A stretch of 44,565 bases of DNA from Chloroflexota bacterium (GCA_029782215.1 JAKOVD010000081.1:1-44565); one strand, 5' to 3'; shown: positions 33,641 to 42,310, counted from the stretch's first letter. A program made the numbers and translations. Notes: generated by a model not told the origin, from the sequence alone.

Positions 33641-34606
33641 TCAGCGCTGCGCCCAGTAATCGATGCCGCGGATGGCGCGATAGACAAACGACAGGGCTGG
33701 CACCGGGATGCCTGCATCCTGGGCATAGCGCATCAGGTCGCCGGCCAGAGCCTCGATCTCCGTGCGCCGTCCCACCAACAAGTCGTAGAGCATGTTCGAA
33801 CCGATGTCGGTTTGGCCGCTGGCAGCCAGGGCGCCCCCGCGCGCCATGAGGACCTGGATGGCCTGCTCAAAGGGACTCTGGATGAGGCTGCGGATGCCGA
33901 TGCCCGTCAGCTCGGGCAGTCTGATATTGTGCGTCAGGGCGATATGGTTAACCTCGCGCACCAGTTGCACAAACAGGTAGGCCAGGTCAGGACTCTGCAG
34001 AATCTGGTGGTAGGGCAGTCGTGTGAGGCCGCTCAGCGCCGACACCGGCAAGAGATAGGCGAGCTTGGTCCACTCGGCCGCCTGGATGCTCTCGGGCACC
34101 TCAACCGGCAGGCCGGCGCGGCGCCAGGCAGCAACGACAGCGCTCAAGCGCGGCGATTCCCGGTTGTCCAGCTCCCCAAACCAGGTGTGGGCAAAGAGGG
34201 TGCAGCGGGCGTGACCAGGCTCGACCATCCGGGCGCCGACGATGCTGGCGGCGCCCAACACCGGTCGCGGCCCGAACTGGGCGATGAGGCCATCATCTTT
34301 CCGCAGGCCATTCTGGAACGAAGCCACCATCTCCGGCCGCAGATGGGCCACGTCGGCGAGGGCCTGCGCCGTGTCGGTCGCCCGCACACAGACGAGAAGG
34401 AGGTCGGCCTCCGTCACCGTACGCACATCGCTCGTGGCCCGTACGCGCACCACGAACTCGTCATGACCCGAAATGCGCAGACCGTCTTGCTGGATGGCCT
34501 GGACGTTGGCCGGCCGGGCCACAAGCGTGACATCGTTGCCTGCTTCGGCCAGGTAGCCGCCATACACGGAGCCAAGGGCGCCAGCGCCAAGTACGACGAT
34601 TTTCAT
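33641..34606 (-). CDS. panE: 2-dehydropantoate 2-reductase family protein
   Basis: A 321-residue NADPH-dependent reductase of the ketopantoate reductase family. The N-terminal motif IVVLGAGALGSVYGGYLAEA binds the cofactor, and LLLVCVRATDTAQAL and VASFQNGLRKDD follow. The C-terminal helical domain contains ESIQAAEWTKLAYLLPVSAL, with the Lys of the W-K motif, and later SNMLYDLLVGRRTEIEALAG, ending in AQDAGIPVPALSFVYRAI. These are family hallmarks. PanE paralogues of uncertain substrate are common, so pantothenate synthesis is likely but not certain. It is 98 bp downstream of the M20 gene. Confidence 0.88.
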   Translation of the reverse strand: MKIVVLGAGALGSVYGGYLAEAGNDVTLVARPANVQAIQQDGLRISGHDEFVVRVRATSDVRTVTEADLLLVCVRATDTAQALADVAHLRPEMVASFQNGLRKDDGLIAQFGPRPVLGAASIVGARMVEPGHARCTLFAHTWFGELDNRESPRLSAVVAAWRRAGLPVEVPESIQAAEWTKLAYLLPVSALSGLTRLPYHQILQSPDLAYLFVQLVREVNHIALTHNIRLPELTGIGIRSLIQSPFEQAIQVLMARGGALAASGQTDIGSNMLYDLLVGRRTEIEALAGDLMRYAQDAGIPVPALSFVYRAIRGIDYWAQR

Positions 34607-34704
34607 GGGGTTCTCCGTAGGATAGGGAGGTGAGGGAGAGGGTTGTCGGCGAGAGTTGCGGCGGCGGCTGCCGCAGGAGCGGGCTATCGTGGCGGTGCGG
34701 CGCC

Positions 34705-35895
34705 CTAAGGATGAGAAGCAGCGCTTTGCTGCAGGAAACGGACGGCGGCGTCCGCCATGAGGGCGGCCGCCAGGGGGAAGGTGGACTCGTCGATGTCAAA
34801 ATGCGGGGAATGGTGGCCGCCCAAGGCGCCGCCGGCCGGTGCGGCGCCGACCAGCATGTAGCAGGATGGCACTCTGCCGGCGATCTCGGCGAAGTCCTCG
34901 GCCACCATCAGGGGCTTCTCATGACCAAGCCGGCTAGCCGGCGCCAGGCTCGCTGCGGCCGACGACGCCCACTTCGTGACCTGAGGGTCGTTGTCCACGG
35001 CCGGGGTGTAGTCGGCCAGCGTCAGGGTGGAGGAGGCGCCGTGGGCGGCGCAGATACCGCCGAGTACTTCTTCCATCCGGCGAATCATCTGGCTGCGCAC
35101 CTCGGGATTGAAGCTGCGCAGTGTGCCGGTGAGGATGGCCTGCTCGGCAATGACATTGAAGGCCACCCCAGCCTGGATACTGCCAACGGTCAGGACGGCG
35201 GCTTCGTAGGGCGGTAGATTGCGGCTGACGATGGTGTGGAGGGCGTTGACGGCTTGGGCGGCGACGTGGACGGCGTCCACCGTGGTGTGCGGCAGCGCTC
35301 CATGCCCGCCACGGCCGCTGATGACGATCGTGAAGCGATCCGCCGCCGCCATGATCGGGCCGCTTTGCACATAGACGTGGCCGCTCGGATAGGGGTTCCA
35401 GAGATGGAGGCCGAAGGCGGCCTGGGGAGCGGGATCGACCAGGACGCCATCATGGATCGTGGCCGCGGCGCCCCCCAATCCTTCCTCGGCCGGCTGGAAG
35501 AGCAGCTTGACGCGTCCCGGCCACGACCCGGCGGTTGCCGCCAGCAACGCCGCCACGCCCATGCCGATCGCCGTGTGGGCATCGTGGCCGCAGGCGTGCA
35601 TGACGCCGTCGTAGACGCTGGCAAACGGCAGCCCGGTCGCCTCCTGCACGGGCAGCGCATCCATGTCGAAGCGCAGCAGGATCACGGGTCCCGGGGCCGC
35701 GCCTTCGATCAGGCCCACCACGCCGGTCTTGCCAACACCGCTGCGGGTCTCGATGCCGAGCGTCTGGAGGTAGTGGGCAACGATGCCTGCCGTGCGCACT
35801 TCGTGGAAGCCGAGCTCGGGATGCTGGTGAAAATCGCGACGCCAGGCCACCATCTGAGGGGCAAGCGTCTGGGCATGGGCAAGATAGTCAGTCAT
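34705..35895 (-). CDS. M20 family amidohydrolase (N-acyl-amino-acid hydrolase type)
   Basis: A 396-residue dinuclear-metal hydrolase of the amidohydrolase/IAA-conjugate hydrolase branch. The start MVAWRRDFHQHPELGFHEVR is diagnostic. Metal and catalytic motifs are RFDMDALPVQEATGLPF, MHACGHDAHTAIGMG, LLFQPAEEGLGGA and GLHLWNPYPSG. The dimerisation domain has SGRGGHGALPHTTVDAVHVA, and near the end come MVAEDFAEIAG and GGHHSPHFDIDE. It removes acyl groups from amino acids; the substrate is unknown. It has its own promoter and a roughly 200-nt leader containing a strong terminator, so it is probably regulated by attenuation. Confidence 0.9.
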   Translation of the reverse strand: MTDYLAHAQTLAPQMVAWRRDFHQHPELGFHEVRTAGIVAHYLQTLGIETRSGVGKTGVVGLIEGAAPGPVILLRFDMDALPVQEATGLPFASVYDGVMHACGHDAHTAIGMGVAALLAATAGSWPGRVKLLFQPAEEGLGGAAATIHDGVLVDPAPQAAFGLHLWNPYPSGHVYVQSGPIMAAADRFTIVISGRGGHGALPHTTVDAVHVAAQAVNALHTIVSRNLPPYEAAVLTVGSIQAGVAFNVIAEQAILTGTLRSFNPEVRSQMIRRMEEVLGGICAAHGASSTLTLADYTPAVDNDPQVTKWASSAAASLAPASRLGHEKPLMVAEDFAEIAGRVPSCYMLVGAAPAGGALGGHHSPHFDIDESTFPLAAALMADAAVRFLQQSAASHP

Positions 35896-35953
35896 GGCTG
35901 CGTCTGGCGGCAGGATGCTCCCACGCGCGCGTTCATCCCAGCGAAAAACGAAA

Positions 35954-36000
35954 GAGGACGGACAGAAACCGCACTTAAGGGTGCCATTCTGTCCGTCCTC
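35954..36000 (-). terminator. Strong terminator in leader of M20 gene
   Basis: A perfect 14-bp stem (35954-35967 with 35987-36000), with an inner GCAC/GTGC helix, is followed on the minus strand by TTTCGTTTTT. It lies 59 bases before the M20 start and downstream of the promoter at 36100-36129. Upstream, AACGCCG can pair with either of two GGCGTT segments, so alternative folds are possible. Confidence 0.75.
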
Positions 36001-36099
36001 TTGAAACGCCGCCGTTGGGCTGCGGCAGCGTCAGCGCGGGGGAGGGAGGTGATCTCAGAGTAGGTGACAACGCCTGAATCGGCGTTGGTAACGGCATGC

Positions 36100-36129
36100 A
36101 TCCTAGTTGATGGGCAAAGGCCCTGTCAA
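36100..36129 (-). promoter_or_regulatory. Promoter between lipA and M20 gene
   Basis: On the minus strand TTGACA (36129-36124), 18 bp and TAGGAT (36105-36100). It lies about 50 bp past the lipA stop, with a predicted leader of about 200 nt. Confidence 0.55.
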
Positions 36130-36175
36130 GCGTTTGGGGCCACGGTGTTAGGCGCCGCGAAGGCCGCCGTGTTGG

Positions 36176-37120
36176 TCAAGCGGCCACAAGCTCGCGATGG
36201 CGGACAGTGAGCCGCGCCTGGCCGTCGGCGTGGTAAGAAGAGCGCACCAGGGGGCCGGATTCAACCCACTTGAAGCCCATCGCCTCGCCAAGGCGGCGCA
36301 GCTCATCGAACTCGGCCGGCGTGTAGTAGCGCTCGATGGGCAGGTGGAAACGGCTGGGCTGCAGATACTGGCCAATGGTCAGGATGTCGGTGTCGACCGA
36401 GCGCAGGCCTTCCAGGACCTCGATCACTTCGTCCCAACGCTCGCCCAGGCCCACCATGATGCCCGACTTGGTCAGCGCGCCTGGGTCCATTTCCTTGGCC
36501 CGGCGCAGCACTGTGAGCGAGCGTTCGTACTTGGCCTGGGGCCGCACGCGGCGGTAGAGACGGGGCACCGTCTCGGTATTGTGATTGAGGATCTCAGGGC
36601 GCGCGTCCATAACCGTTTGCAGGGCCTTGTCATCACCCATGAAGTCGGGAATGAGCACCTCGATCGTACAGCCGGGGACGCGCTCCCGGATCTTGCGCAT
36701 AGTGGCGGCAAAGATGAAGGCGCCGCCATCGGGCAGCTCGTCGCGATTGACCGAGGTCAGTACGACGTGCCGCAGATGCATCGTCTCCACCGAGCGGGCC
36801 ACGCGCAGCGGCTCCAGGATGTCGACCTTGGTCGGGCGGCCGGTCTTGATCTTGCAGAAGCCGCACGAACGCGTACAGGTGTCGCCGAGAAGCAGAAAGG
36901 TCGCCGTGCCGCGTCCCCAACACTCGCCCAGGTTCGGGCATCCCGCCTCCTCGCAGACCGTGTGCAGCTTCTGGCCGCGCATCAGGTCATACAGGCGCTG
37001 GTAGTTGGGGCTTTCGGCCGGACGCACGCGCAGCCATTCGGGCCGGCGGCCGGTGGTGAGCTGCGGCTCCTGCCAGTTGTGACGCGGTGGGCTGGGGTCG
37101 ATTTCGATAGGGGTGGACAT
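36176..37120 (-). CDS. lipA: Lipoyl synthase
   Basis: A 314-residue radical-SAM enzyme that inserts two sulfurs into protein-bound octanoyl groups. The auxiliary cluster cysteines are in [20 protein letters not shown] (C56, C61, C67). The radical-SAM motif is CTRSCGFC (C82, C86, C89). Later landmarks are [27 protein letters not shown] and [14 protein letters not shown], and the C-terminal R-S-S motif is in [11 protein letters not shown]. The cofactor serves lipoyl dehydrogenase complexes; lpd is two genes upstream on the same strand. Only 8 bp separate its ATG from a CAGGTGA heptad array, and no ribosome-binding site is visible. Confidence 0.95.
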   Translation of the reverse strand: MSTPIEIDPSPPRHNWQEPQLTTGRRPEWLRVRPAESPNYQRLYDLMRGQKLHTVCEEAGCPNLGECWGRGTATFLLLGDTCTRSCGFCKIKTGRPTKVDILEPLRVARSVETMHLRHVVLTSVNRDELPDGGAFIFAATMRKIRERVPGCTIEVLIPDFMGDDKALQTVMDARPEILNHNTETVPRLYRRVRPQAKYERSLTVLRRAKEMDPGALTKSGIMVGLGERWDEVIEVLEGLRSVDTDILTIGQYLQPSRFHLPIERYYTPAEFDELRRLGEAMGFKWVESGPLVRSSYHADGQARLTVRHRELVAA

Positions 37121-37128
37121 GGGAGGAG

Positions 37129-37170
37129 CAGGTGACAGGTGACAGGTGACAGGTGACAGGTGACAGGTGA
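37129..37170. repeat. Heptanucleotide tandem repeat (CAGGTGA x6)
   Basis: Six perfect CAGGTGA units lie 8 bp upstream of the lipA start codon, where a ribosome-binding site would be expected. The remaining gap to 37256 holds degenerate GTTCTNG/ACGTT words that run into the stop codon of the next gene. Confidence 0.92.
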
Positions 37171-37256
37171 CCAGTTTAGTGAACGGTCACCCTATCTCAA
37201 ACTGATGCGGTGTACCGCAACGTTCTAACGTGTCGATGTTCGAACGTTCTTGCGTT

Positions 37257-38261
37257 CTAGCGTTCAACGTTGGCTTTCTCCGGCAGGAGCGGCACCGACA
37301 GCATGGTCTGCAGCCCGGGCGGGAAGTCACAGATCCGCAGGGCCTGGTTGACCATGAGGATGGCAGTCGCCGTGTCGCCCTGCAGGCCATCCAGCCGCAG
37401 GCGCAGCGACTGTGCGCCATCGATCAGGATCTCGTCATGGGTGCCGCCCTCAGCCTGGGCCTCCATCACGAGCTCCAGGATCAGCCGGGGCAGCCCCCGC
37501 GCCATGCCCGTGGCCCGCTGGCGGATGCCGATGACCTTGCCCGGCGGGATGGCGCCCAGGCCCGTCTCCGTCGATTCCCTGGCGACGATGGGACGGCTAT
37601 CGACGTCGATGACGTCCATATGCCAGCCCAGGCCGGCGGCGAGCATCTGGACGCTGTTGCTCAAACCGACGTGGCCGATCTGCTCGTGGTCGAGCTGTTC
37701 CCTGACGCGGGCGGGCTCCATGCCCACGCCCATCTTGCGCTGCAGGGGAAGACGCCGGGTCGTGAGGTCTACGATGCGCTTGACATGGACGGCTTCGAGG
37801 TCGCCCGCCGCCCGGCTGAGCAGGACGGGCAGGGTGTCCATCACGAAGCCCGGATTGACGCCGACGCCCAGAACCGTCACCTCGTGTTCACGGGCCAGGC
37901 GGTTGATCTCCCCGGCCAGCGCCGGATGATCATCCCACGGCCAGACCAGCTCTTCGCACGTCGAGACGACGTGATAACCGCAGGTGATGGCGGCGACAAG
38001 CTGATCCTTGATCGCCTCCAGGCGCGAGCCGGTTGCCTGCAGCACGACGGCGCCGGCCGGCGCGTGGGTGGCCGCTAAGCTGTCGACTACGACGATCTCA
38101 GGCAGGTCGGCATCGCAGACCTCGGCGAGGCGCCTGCCCAGGACCTTGGGATCGATATCGACGCCGGCGATCGCTTCAAGCTGCCTCTCGTCGGCGACCG
38201 CCTTGCCAATCGTCAGGCCAATGGATCCCAGGCCAAGCAAAATGACAGGGATAGGAGCCAT
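37257..38261 (-). CDS. DapB-like / 2,4-diaminopentanoate dehydrogenase-like oxidoreductase
   Basis: A 334-residue NAD(P)-dependent enzyme. The Rossmann start PVILLGLGSIGLTIGKAVAD is followed by VVLQATGSRLEAI, HVVSTCEELVWPW, VTVLGVGVNPGFVMDTLPVL and a C-terminal domain with MGVGMEPARVREQ and LPRLILELVMEAQ. The CEEL and GVNPGFVMD motifs match the branch that includes 2,4-diaminopentanoate dehydrogenase (Ord) of ornithine degradation rather than true DapB. No other ornithine-degradation gene is present, so the substrate is open. It lies between lpd (6 bp) and lipA. Its last codons, NVER and stop, derive from an ACGTTGAACG-type repeat. Confidence 0.78.
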   Translation of the reverse strand: MAPIPVILLGLGSIGLTIGKAVADERQLEAIAGVDIDPKVLGRRLAEVCDADLPEIVVVDSLAATHAPAGAVVLQATGSRLEAIKDQLVAAITCGYHVVSTCEELVWPWDDHPALAGEINRLAREHEVTVLGVGVNPGFVMDTLPVLLSRAAGDLEAVHVKRIVDLTTRRLPLQRKMGVGMEPARVREQLDHEQIGHVGLSNSVQMLAAGLGWHMDVIDVDSRPIVARESTETGLGAIPPGKVIGIRQRATGMARGLPRLILELVMEAQAEGGTHDEILIDGAQSLRLRLDGLQGDTATAILMVNQALRICDFPPGLQTMLSVPLLPEKANVER

Positions 38262-38267
38262 GCGGTG

Positions 38268-39662
38268 CTACATGTTCAAGGAATGGCCCATGGCAGCGTG
38301 CGCCGCTTCCATGATCACTTCGGACAGGGTGGGGTGGGCGTGCACGTTGCGTGCGATCTCGGCAGGAGTTAGCTCCATCATGCGCGCCAGGCTGATCTCC
38401 GGCAGCAGCTCCGTGACTTCGGGGCCCACCATGTGAATGCCCAGGATCTCGCCGTAGCGAGCGTCGGAGATGATCTTGATGAAGCCTTCCCGCTCCCCCA
38501 GGCCAAGCGCCTTGCCGTTAGCCTGGAAGGGGAACTTGCCGGTGTTCACCTCGTAGCCCTGGGCTTTGGCCTGCGCCTCGGTCATCCCCAGGCTGGCCAC
38601 CTGCGGGGTGCAGTAGGTACAGCGCGGCATGTTCGAGTAGTCGTCGATGGGCAGCGTCTCGGCGCCGGCAATGGTCTCGGCGGCCACGATCCCCTGGGCG
38701 CTGGCGACGTGCGCCAGGGCCAGCTTGCCGGTCAGGTCGCCAATGGCGTAGATGTGCGGGACGTTAGTGCGCATGACACTGTTCACAGGAACCCGGCCGC
38801 GGTCGGTGGTCACCCCTGCCGCCTCCAGGCCAATGCCTTCGCTGTTCGGGCGCACGCCGATGGCGATGAGCACCTGGTCGGCCTCGACGGTCTCGGCGTC
38901 GCCGCTCGTCACGTTCTTCAGAGCGATCTGCACGCCCGTCGCCGTCACGGTGACACTCTCGGTGCGGGTGTTGTCAAGAAGGCGGACGCCCTGCTTGCGG
39001 AACGCCTTGGCCACGACCTCGGCCACTTCCTCATCCTCGTTGGGGAGGATGTGCGGCAGCATTTCCACCACCGTCACCTTGACGCCGTACGCGTTATAGA
39101 CATAAGCAAATTCCATCCCAATCGGGCCGGCGCCCACCACCACGATCGAAGCGGGCAGCTTGTCCTGCACGATGGCTTGCCGATAGGTCAGCACGCGCTC
39201 GCCGTCCACCGTGATGCCGGGCAGCAGGCTGGCGCGTGCGCCCGTGGCCAGGATGAAGTGGCCTGTGCTGTAGACTTTGCCTTCGACCTGCACAGTATGC
39301 GGATCGGTGAGGGCGCCCGTCCCCTGGATGACATCGATCTTGTTCTTCTTCATCAGAAAGCCAACGCCCTTGACCAGGCGGTCGGCATTCTGGCGGCTGC
39401 GCTTGACCGCCACGCTGTAATCGAGAGTCAGGTTGTCGAAATGGAAGCCGAACTCGTGACCGCGGCCGAGGATATGGACGATCTCGGCGTTGCGGATGAG
39501 GGTTTTGCTGGGGATGCAGCCCCAATTGAGGCAGACGCCGCCGAGGTTTTCCTTCTCCACCAATGCGGTCTTGAGACCCAACTGCGCGGCGCGGATCGCA
39601 GCGGTATAGCCACCAGGGCCGCCGCCCAACACAATGACATCGTAATCGTAAGAATTGGCCAT
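38268..39662 (-). CDS. lpdA: Dihydrolipoyl dehydrogenase
   Basis: A 464-residue flavoprotein that reoxidises dihydrolipoyl groups in 2-oxoacid dehydrogenase or glycine cleavage complexes. FAD motif DVIVLGGGPGGYTAAI (about 8-23); redox cysteines in GGVCLNWGCIPSKTLIR; NAD motif IVVVGAGPIGMEFAYVYNAY; second FAD motif IYAIGDLTGK; and the dimer-interface catalytic pair in HAHPTLSEVIMEAAHAAMGH. ATG 39662 is the family start; a far longer open frame upstream is not used. It is the first gene of an lpd, DapB-like, lipA operon. No E1 or E2 genes are in the window. Confidence 0.95.
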   Translation of the reverse strand: MANSYDYDVIVLGGGPGGYTAAIRAAQLGLKTALVEKENLGGVCLNWGCIPSKTLIRNAEIVHILGRGHEFGFHFDNLTLDYSVAVKRSRQNADRLVKGVGFLMKKNKIDVIQGTGALTDPHTVQVEGKVYSTGHFILATGARASLLPGITVDGERVLTYRQAIVQDKLPASIVVVGAGPIGMEFAYVYNAYGVKVTVVEMLPHILPNEDEEVAEVVAKAFRKQGVRLLDNTRTESVTVTATGVQIALKNVTSGDAETVEADQVLIAIGVRPNSEGIGLEAAGVTTDRGRVPVNSVMRTNVPHIYAIGDLTGKLALAHVASAQGIVAAETIAGAETLPIDDYSNMPRCTYCTPQVASLGMTEAQAKAQGYEVNTGKFPFQANGKALGLGEREGFIKIISDARYGEILGIHMVGPEVTELLPEISLARMMELTPAEIARNVHAHPTLSEVIMEAAHAAMGHSLNM

Positions 39663-39753
39663 GTCGCTAACCAACGAGAAGAGGAATGGTATGTCGGTGC
39701 ATCCTGCGGCGCCAGCGTCCATCCACAACGGACAGCCGTCCGCAGGCATTGCG

Positions 39754-39759
39754 ATTATA
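39754..39759 (-). promoter_or_regulatory. Extended -10 promoter of lpd operon
   Basis: The minus strand reads TGGTATAAT (TG-n-TATAAT), about 95 bases before the lpd ATG, without a clear -35. Confidence 0.58.
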
Positions 39760-39806
39760 CCATAGCGACGATGAGGGACCGCCGGGTGATCCCACCGCAA
39801 ACGGAC

Positions 39807-39835
39807 TTTGCCCGCCTCAGTCCCTGTGCTAGAAT
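39807..39835 (+). promoter_or_regulatory. Promoter of glycosyltransferase operon
   Basis: TTTGCC (39807-39812), a 17-bp spacer and TAGAAT (39830-39835) with an upstream TGC extension on the plus strand, divergent from lpd. Confidence 0.55.
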
Positions 39836-39896
39836 TGACTGTCTCCCTGCCGGCCGTGCCCTGATCGTCAATCCCAGCCTGTTTGCTGCTCCACGC

Positions 39897-40649
39897 TTGA
39901 AAGCTCTTGTCATAGTTCCCACTTACAACGAGGCCGAGAACATCGGACCGTTGATCGAGAGCTTGCTTAGCCTCGATATCGGCCTGGATGTTCTGGTAGT
40001 GGATGACGGGTCCCCTGATGGCACCGGCGCCATCGTCGCTAACCTTGCCCAGGACCATGTCCAGGTCCATCTCAAGTCGCGACCTCAGAAGATGGGCTTG
40101 GGCAGCGCCTGCACAGCCGGCTTCGAGTTCGCCCTGGAGCACGGCTACGACCGGGTCCTGACCATGGATGCGGACTTCTCGCACAACCCGCGCTACGTGC
40201 CCGTGCTGATCGAGCTGGCGGAACGACACCACCTGAGCATCGGCTCCCGCTACGTGCCTGGGGGAGCGGTGCGCCTGTGGGGGTTACGCCGGCGGATGGT
40301 GAGCCGGGGCGCCAATCGCCTGGCCCGCATCGCCCTGGACGTGCGGACCTCCGACTGCACGGCGGGCTTTCGTTGTTACCGTGCTGAGGTGCTGCGCGCC
40401 ATCGACCCGGCTTCCATCACCAGCGACGGTTATTCCTATCTGCTGGAAACACTGTGGCGGGCCGCGAAGGCCGGGTTCTCGGTGGTGGAAACCCCCATCG
40501 TTTTCACCGATCGCCGCGGCGCCTCCAAGATTTCCTCTGGTCAAATCACCAAGGCCGGGTCCACCATCCTGCGTCTCGCCCTTAGCACTCCTCAGAAGGC
40601 GCCGGTTGTGACGCCAACCATCGTTCGCAATGAAAACTCCCCGGTCTGA
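39897..40649 (+). CDS. DPM1-like family 2 glycosyltransferase (polyprenol-phosphate mannosyltransferase type)
   Basis: A 250-residue single-domain GT2 enzyme similar to dolichol/polyprenol-phosphate mannosyltransferase. It reads LVIVPTYNEAENIGPLIESL, VLVVDDGSPDGTG (nucleotide-sugar site), RPQKMGLGSACTAGFEFALE, VLTMDADFSHNPRYVP (metal-binding DAD), SIGSRYVPGG, SDCTAGFRCYRAEVL, and ETPIVFTDRRGASKIS. No C-terminal membrane anchor is seen. It would load a lipid carrier with a sugar for cell-envelope glycosylation. The start is uncertain. TTG 39897 lies about 55 bases after the predicted transcription start and just before the conserved strand; longer in-frame versions run through the promoter. 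Confidence 0.87.
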   Translation: MKALVIVPTYNEAENIGPLIESLLSLDIGLDVLVVDDGSPDGTGAIVANLAQDHVQVHLKSRPQKMGLGSACTAGFEFALEHGYDRVLTMDADFSHNPRYVPVLIELAERHHLSIGSRYVPGGAVRLWGLRRRMVSRGANRLARIALDVRTSDCTAGFRCYRAEVLRAIDPASITSDGYSYLLETLWRAAKAGFSVVETPIVFTDRRGASKISSGQITKAGSTILRLALSTPQKAPVVTPTIVRNENSPV

Positions 40650-40830
40650 ACTCCAGTCAGAGAGCGGTCAAAGCGTGATCGAGTTTGCCTTGATCCTGCT
40701 TCTGATCGGCATCATCATCCTCGCCATCCTCCTCATCCTGGGCGATGACCTGCGCGCCTTTGTCTTCGACCTGCTGCAAACGTGGTTCCCGGATCGGGCG
40801 GCAGCGCTGACAGCCCTGTCGCTTATCTAG
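40630..40830 (+). CDS. Flp/TadE-like pilin-type small membrane protein
   Basis: A 66-residue peptide: a short polar start, then ESGQSVIEFALILLLIGIII and AILLILGDDLRAFVFDLLQ. The Gly-Gln-x-x-x-Glu-(Phe/Tyr)-Ala signature followed by a long hydrophobic helix resembles Flp-type pilins, which are cut by a prepilin peptidase near the conserved Gly and use the Glu for assembly. It overlaps the end of the glycosyltransferase gene by 20 bases, which suggests coupling. No tad secretion genes are in the window, so it may be a stand-alone pilin-like or membrane peptide. Confidence 0.6.
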   Translation: MKTPRSELQSESGQSVIEFALILLLIGIIILAILLILGDDLRAFVFDLLQTWFPDRAAALTALSLI

Positions 40831-40849
40831 CCGCACACGGGGGCGCCCC

Positions 40850-41575
40850 ATGAGCACAGGGGCCCAAGGGGGGCGGAACAGGCTGCTGGGGCTGGCGGCC
40901 GGACTGATCGATCTCGTCTATCCTCCAACCTGCGTCGCCTGCGGGCGGCTGGGCTCGCACTTCTGCCGCCCCTGCCAGGAAACCGCCGTCTTCCTGGATG
41001 ACGCTATCTGCATTCGCTGCGGCACGCCTGCGCCCGTGCGCGGCACCTGCGCCCTCTGCCGGTCGCTGCCACCTGACCCCCTGCGGGGCATTCGCGGCGC
41101 CGTACACTACCGCGGGCCCATCCGGTTCGCCATCCACGCCTTCAAGTACCGGGGCATGACCGACCTGGCAGCGCCCCTGGCCGGATACCTGGTGGGCTAT
41201 CTCAACTTCTATCCCATGCGGGTGGACTGCCTGGTGCCGGTGCCGCTGCACGAAGAGCGCCTGGCCTTTCGCGGGTTCAACCAGAGCGAGCTGCTGGCCG
41301 CAGCCCTGAGCAAGGCCAAAGGACTGCCCGTGGCCAGCGACGTGATCGTCCGCACGCGCCACACCACACCCCAGGTTACGCTTAAGGCGCGCCAACGCTG
41401 GACCAACATGGACGGTGCGTTTGCGCCTGTGCAGGCCGGCCGGCTGCACGGCGAAAGCATGCTGCTGATCGACGACGTGTGCACCACCGGATCCACCCTG
41501 CGGGCTTGCGCCGCCGCCCTGCACGAGGCCGGTGCCGGCGACATCTGGGCGCTGACGGTGGCCAGAGCGCACTGA
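40850..41575 (+). CDS. comF: ComF family phosphoribosyltransferase-like protein
   Basis: A 241-residue ComF protein. The N-terminal cysteine motifs CVACGRLGSHFCRPC and CIRCGTPAPVRGTCALC bind zinc. The central YRGPIRFAIHAFKYRGMTDL and VPVPLHEERLAFRGFNQSEL are typical. The C-terminal phosphoribosyltransferase loop is MLLIDDVCTTGSTLRACAAA. ComF acts at the cytoplasmic side of DNA uptake, probably on single-stranded DNA, and is also found in non-competent species. It starts 19 bp after the pilin-like gene. No comEA or comEC is in the window. Confidence 0.93.
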   Translation: MSTGAQGGRNRLLGLAAGLIDLVYPPTCVACGRLGSHFCRPCQETAVFLDDAICIRCGTPAPVRGTCALCRSLPPDPLRGIRGAVHYRGPIRFAIHAFKYRGMTDLAAPLAGYLVGYLNFYPMRVDCLVPVPLHEERLAFRGFNQSELLAAALSKAKGLPVASDVIVRTRHTTPQVTLKARQRWTNMDGAFAPVQAGRLHGESMLLIDDVCTTGSTLRACAAALHEAGAGDIWALTVARAH

Positions 41576-41626
41576 CGATCGGAAGGCCCCTTGACGTTTC
41601 CGTACGCATGGCCCTTCATTCATGCC

Positions 41627-41869
41627 ATGATGACGACGGTCACCCAGCAAAACATGGTCACCCTACCTGCCGAGGTGCGCCGGCGCAACGGCATCAAGCC
41701 CGGCTGCAACCTCGACTGGCAGCCCGGCGAAGGATCAGAGGAAATCCTGGTGCGGATCATCCCCGATCGGGCAGAATTGGCGCGCCGGCGGCTGGGCGCA
41801 GGGCGACGATTTTCGCCCGACCGGGATGCCGTGGCAGAACTGATCGCCGAGCGCACGGCTGATGACTGA
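41627..41869 (+). CDS. Orphan AbrB/SpoVT (VapB-type) antitoxin
   Basis: An 80-residue protein with the swapped-hairpin AbrB start TTVTQQNMVTLPAEVRRRNG and IKPGCNLDW, and a charged C-terminal tail (RAELARRRLGAGRRFSPDRD...) of the kind that wraps a VapC toxin. ATG 41627 opens directly on the conserved strand. The toxin expected downstream is missing. A start codon ATG at 41862 overlaps the antitoxin end, as in VapBC operons, but this frame stops after 19 codons (41921). Confidence 0.75.
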   Translation: MMTTVTQQNMVTLPAEVRRRNGIKPGCNLDWQPGEGSEEILVRIIPDRAELARRRLGAGRRFSPDRDAVAELIAERTADD

Positions 41870-42310
41870 AGCGGTGCCCTCCTTGAACATGCAGGGAATT
41901 CCCCAAGAACTCGTCCGTTGAGCTGGCGGTGGGCCAGGTCCAGCCAGGTGGGGCGCTGGCGAAAGAAGTTCGTGAGGGCGCCCCGTGGCCTACGATGGCA
42001 TAGGCGATAGAAGAAGATAGACAGGATAGGGCGCACAACGCTCCCCAAAGAGTCCCAGCGCAACGGCTGCCCATGGCGCTGGGACTCGACGAACAGGTTG
42101 GCGGTTCTTTTTTCGGCCACATGGCATAGGTAATTCCAGCCACATGGCAGATGACATTCTTGCTGCTTGCCTTCACAATGACACTAGCACCAAGGCGATG
42201 GCCGGCATGCCGGCAGTTGGACGCCCTGGCAATCGTCATTGCCTGGGAGAGAGAGGGTACTCGCCGTTGCCCTGCCGCGAAGGCCAGCAATCAGACGCAC
42301 TACCGCCAAC
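41870..42310. other. Gene-poor gap with hairpin and possible decayed gene
   Basis: About 440 bp without a gene I can support. It contains the 19-codon stub after the antitoxin and a perfect 11-bp hairpin AGTCCCAGCGC (42051-42061) with its complement (42076-42086). Two overlapping minus-strand frames have protein-like stretches, for example EKRTANLFVESQRHGQPLRW and RQRPTWLDLAHRQLNGRVLG. I cannot match these to a family. They may be remains of an inserted gene that replaced the toxin. Confidence 0.4.

Noticed and set aside
38268..40232. A 654-codon version of lpd
   Set aside because: The extension runs antisense through the glycosyltransferase gene and its promoter; family length and start fit ATG 39662.
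38433..40649. A 738-codon plus-strand frame ending in the glycosyltransferase
   Set aside because: Its first two thirds are antisense to lpd, and a divergent promoter lies inside it; only the part from about 39897 is coding.
41620..42290. Transposase on the minus strand after the antitoxin
   Set aside because: Two frames look partly protein-like, but no DDE motif, family signature or inverted ends could be seen, so only a decayed-gene note is made.
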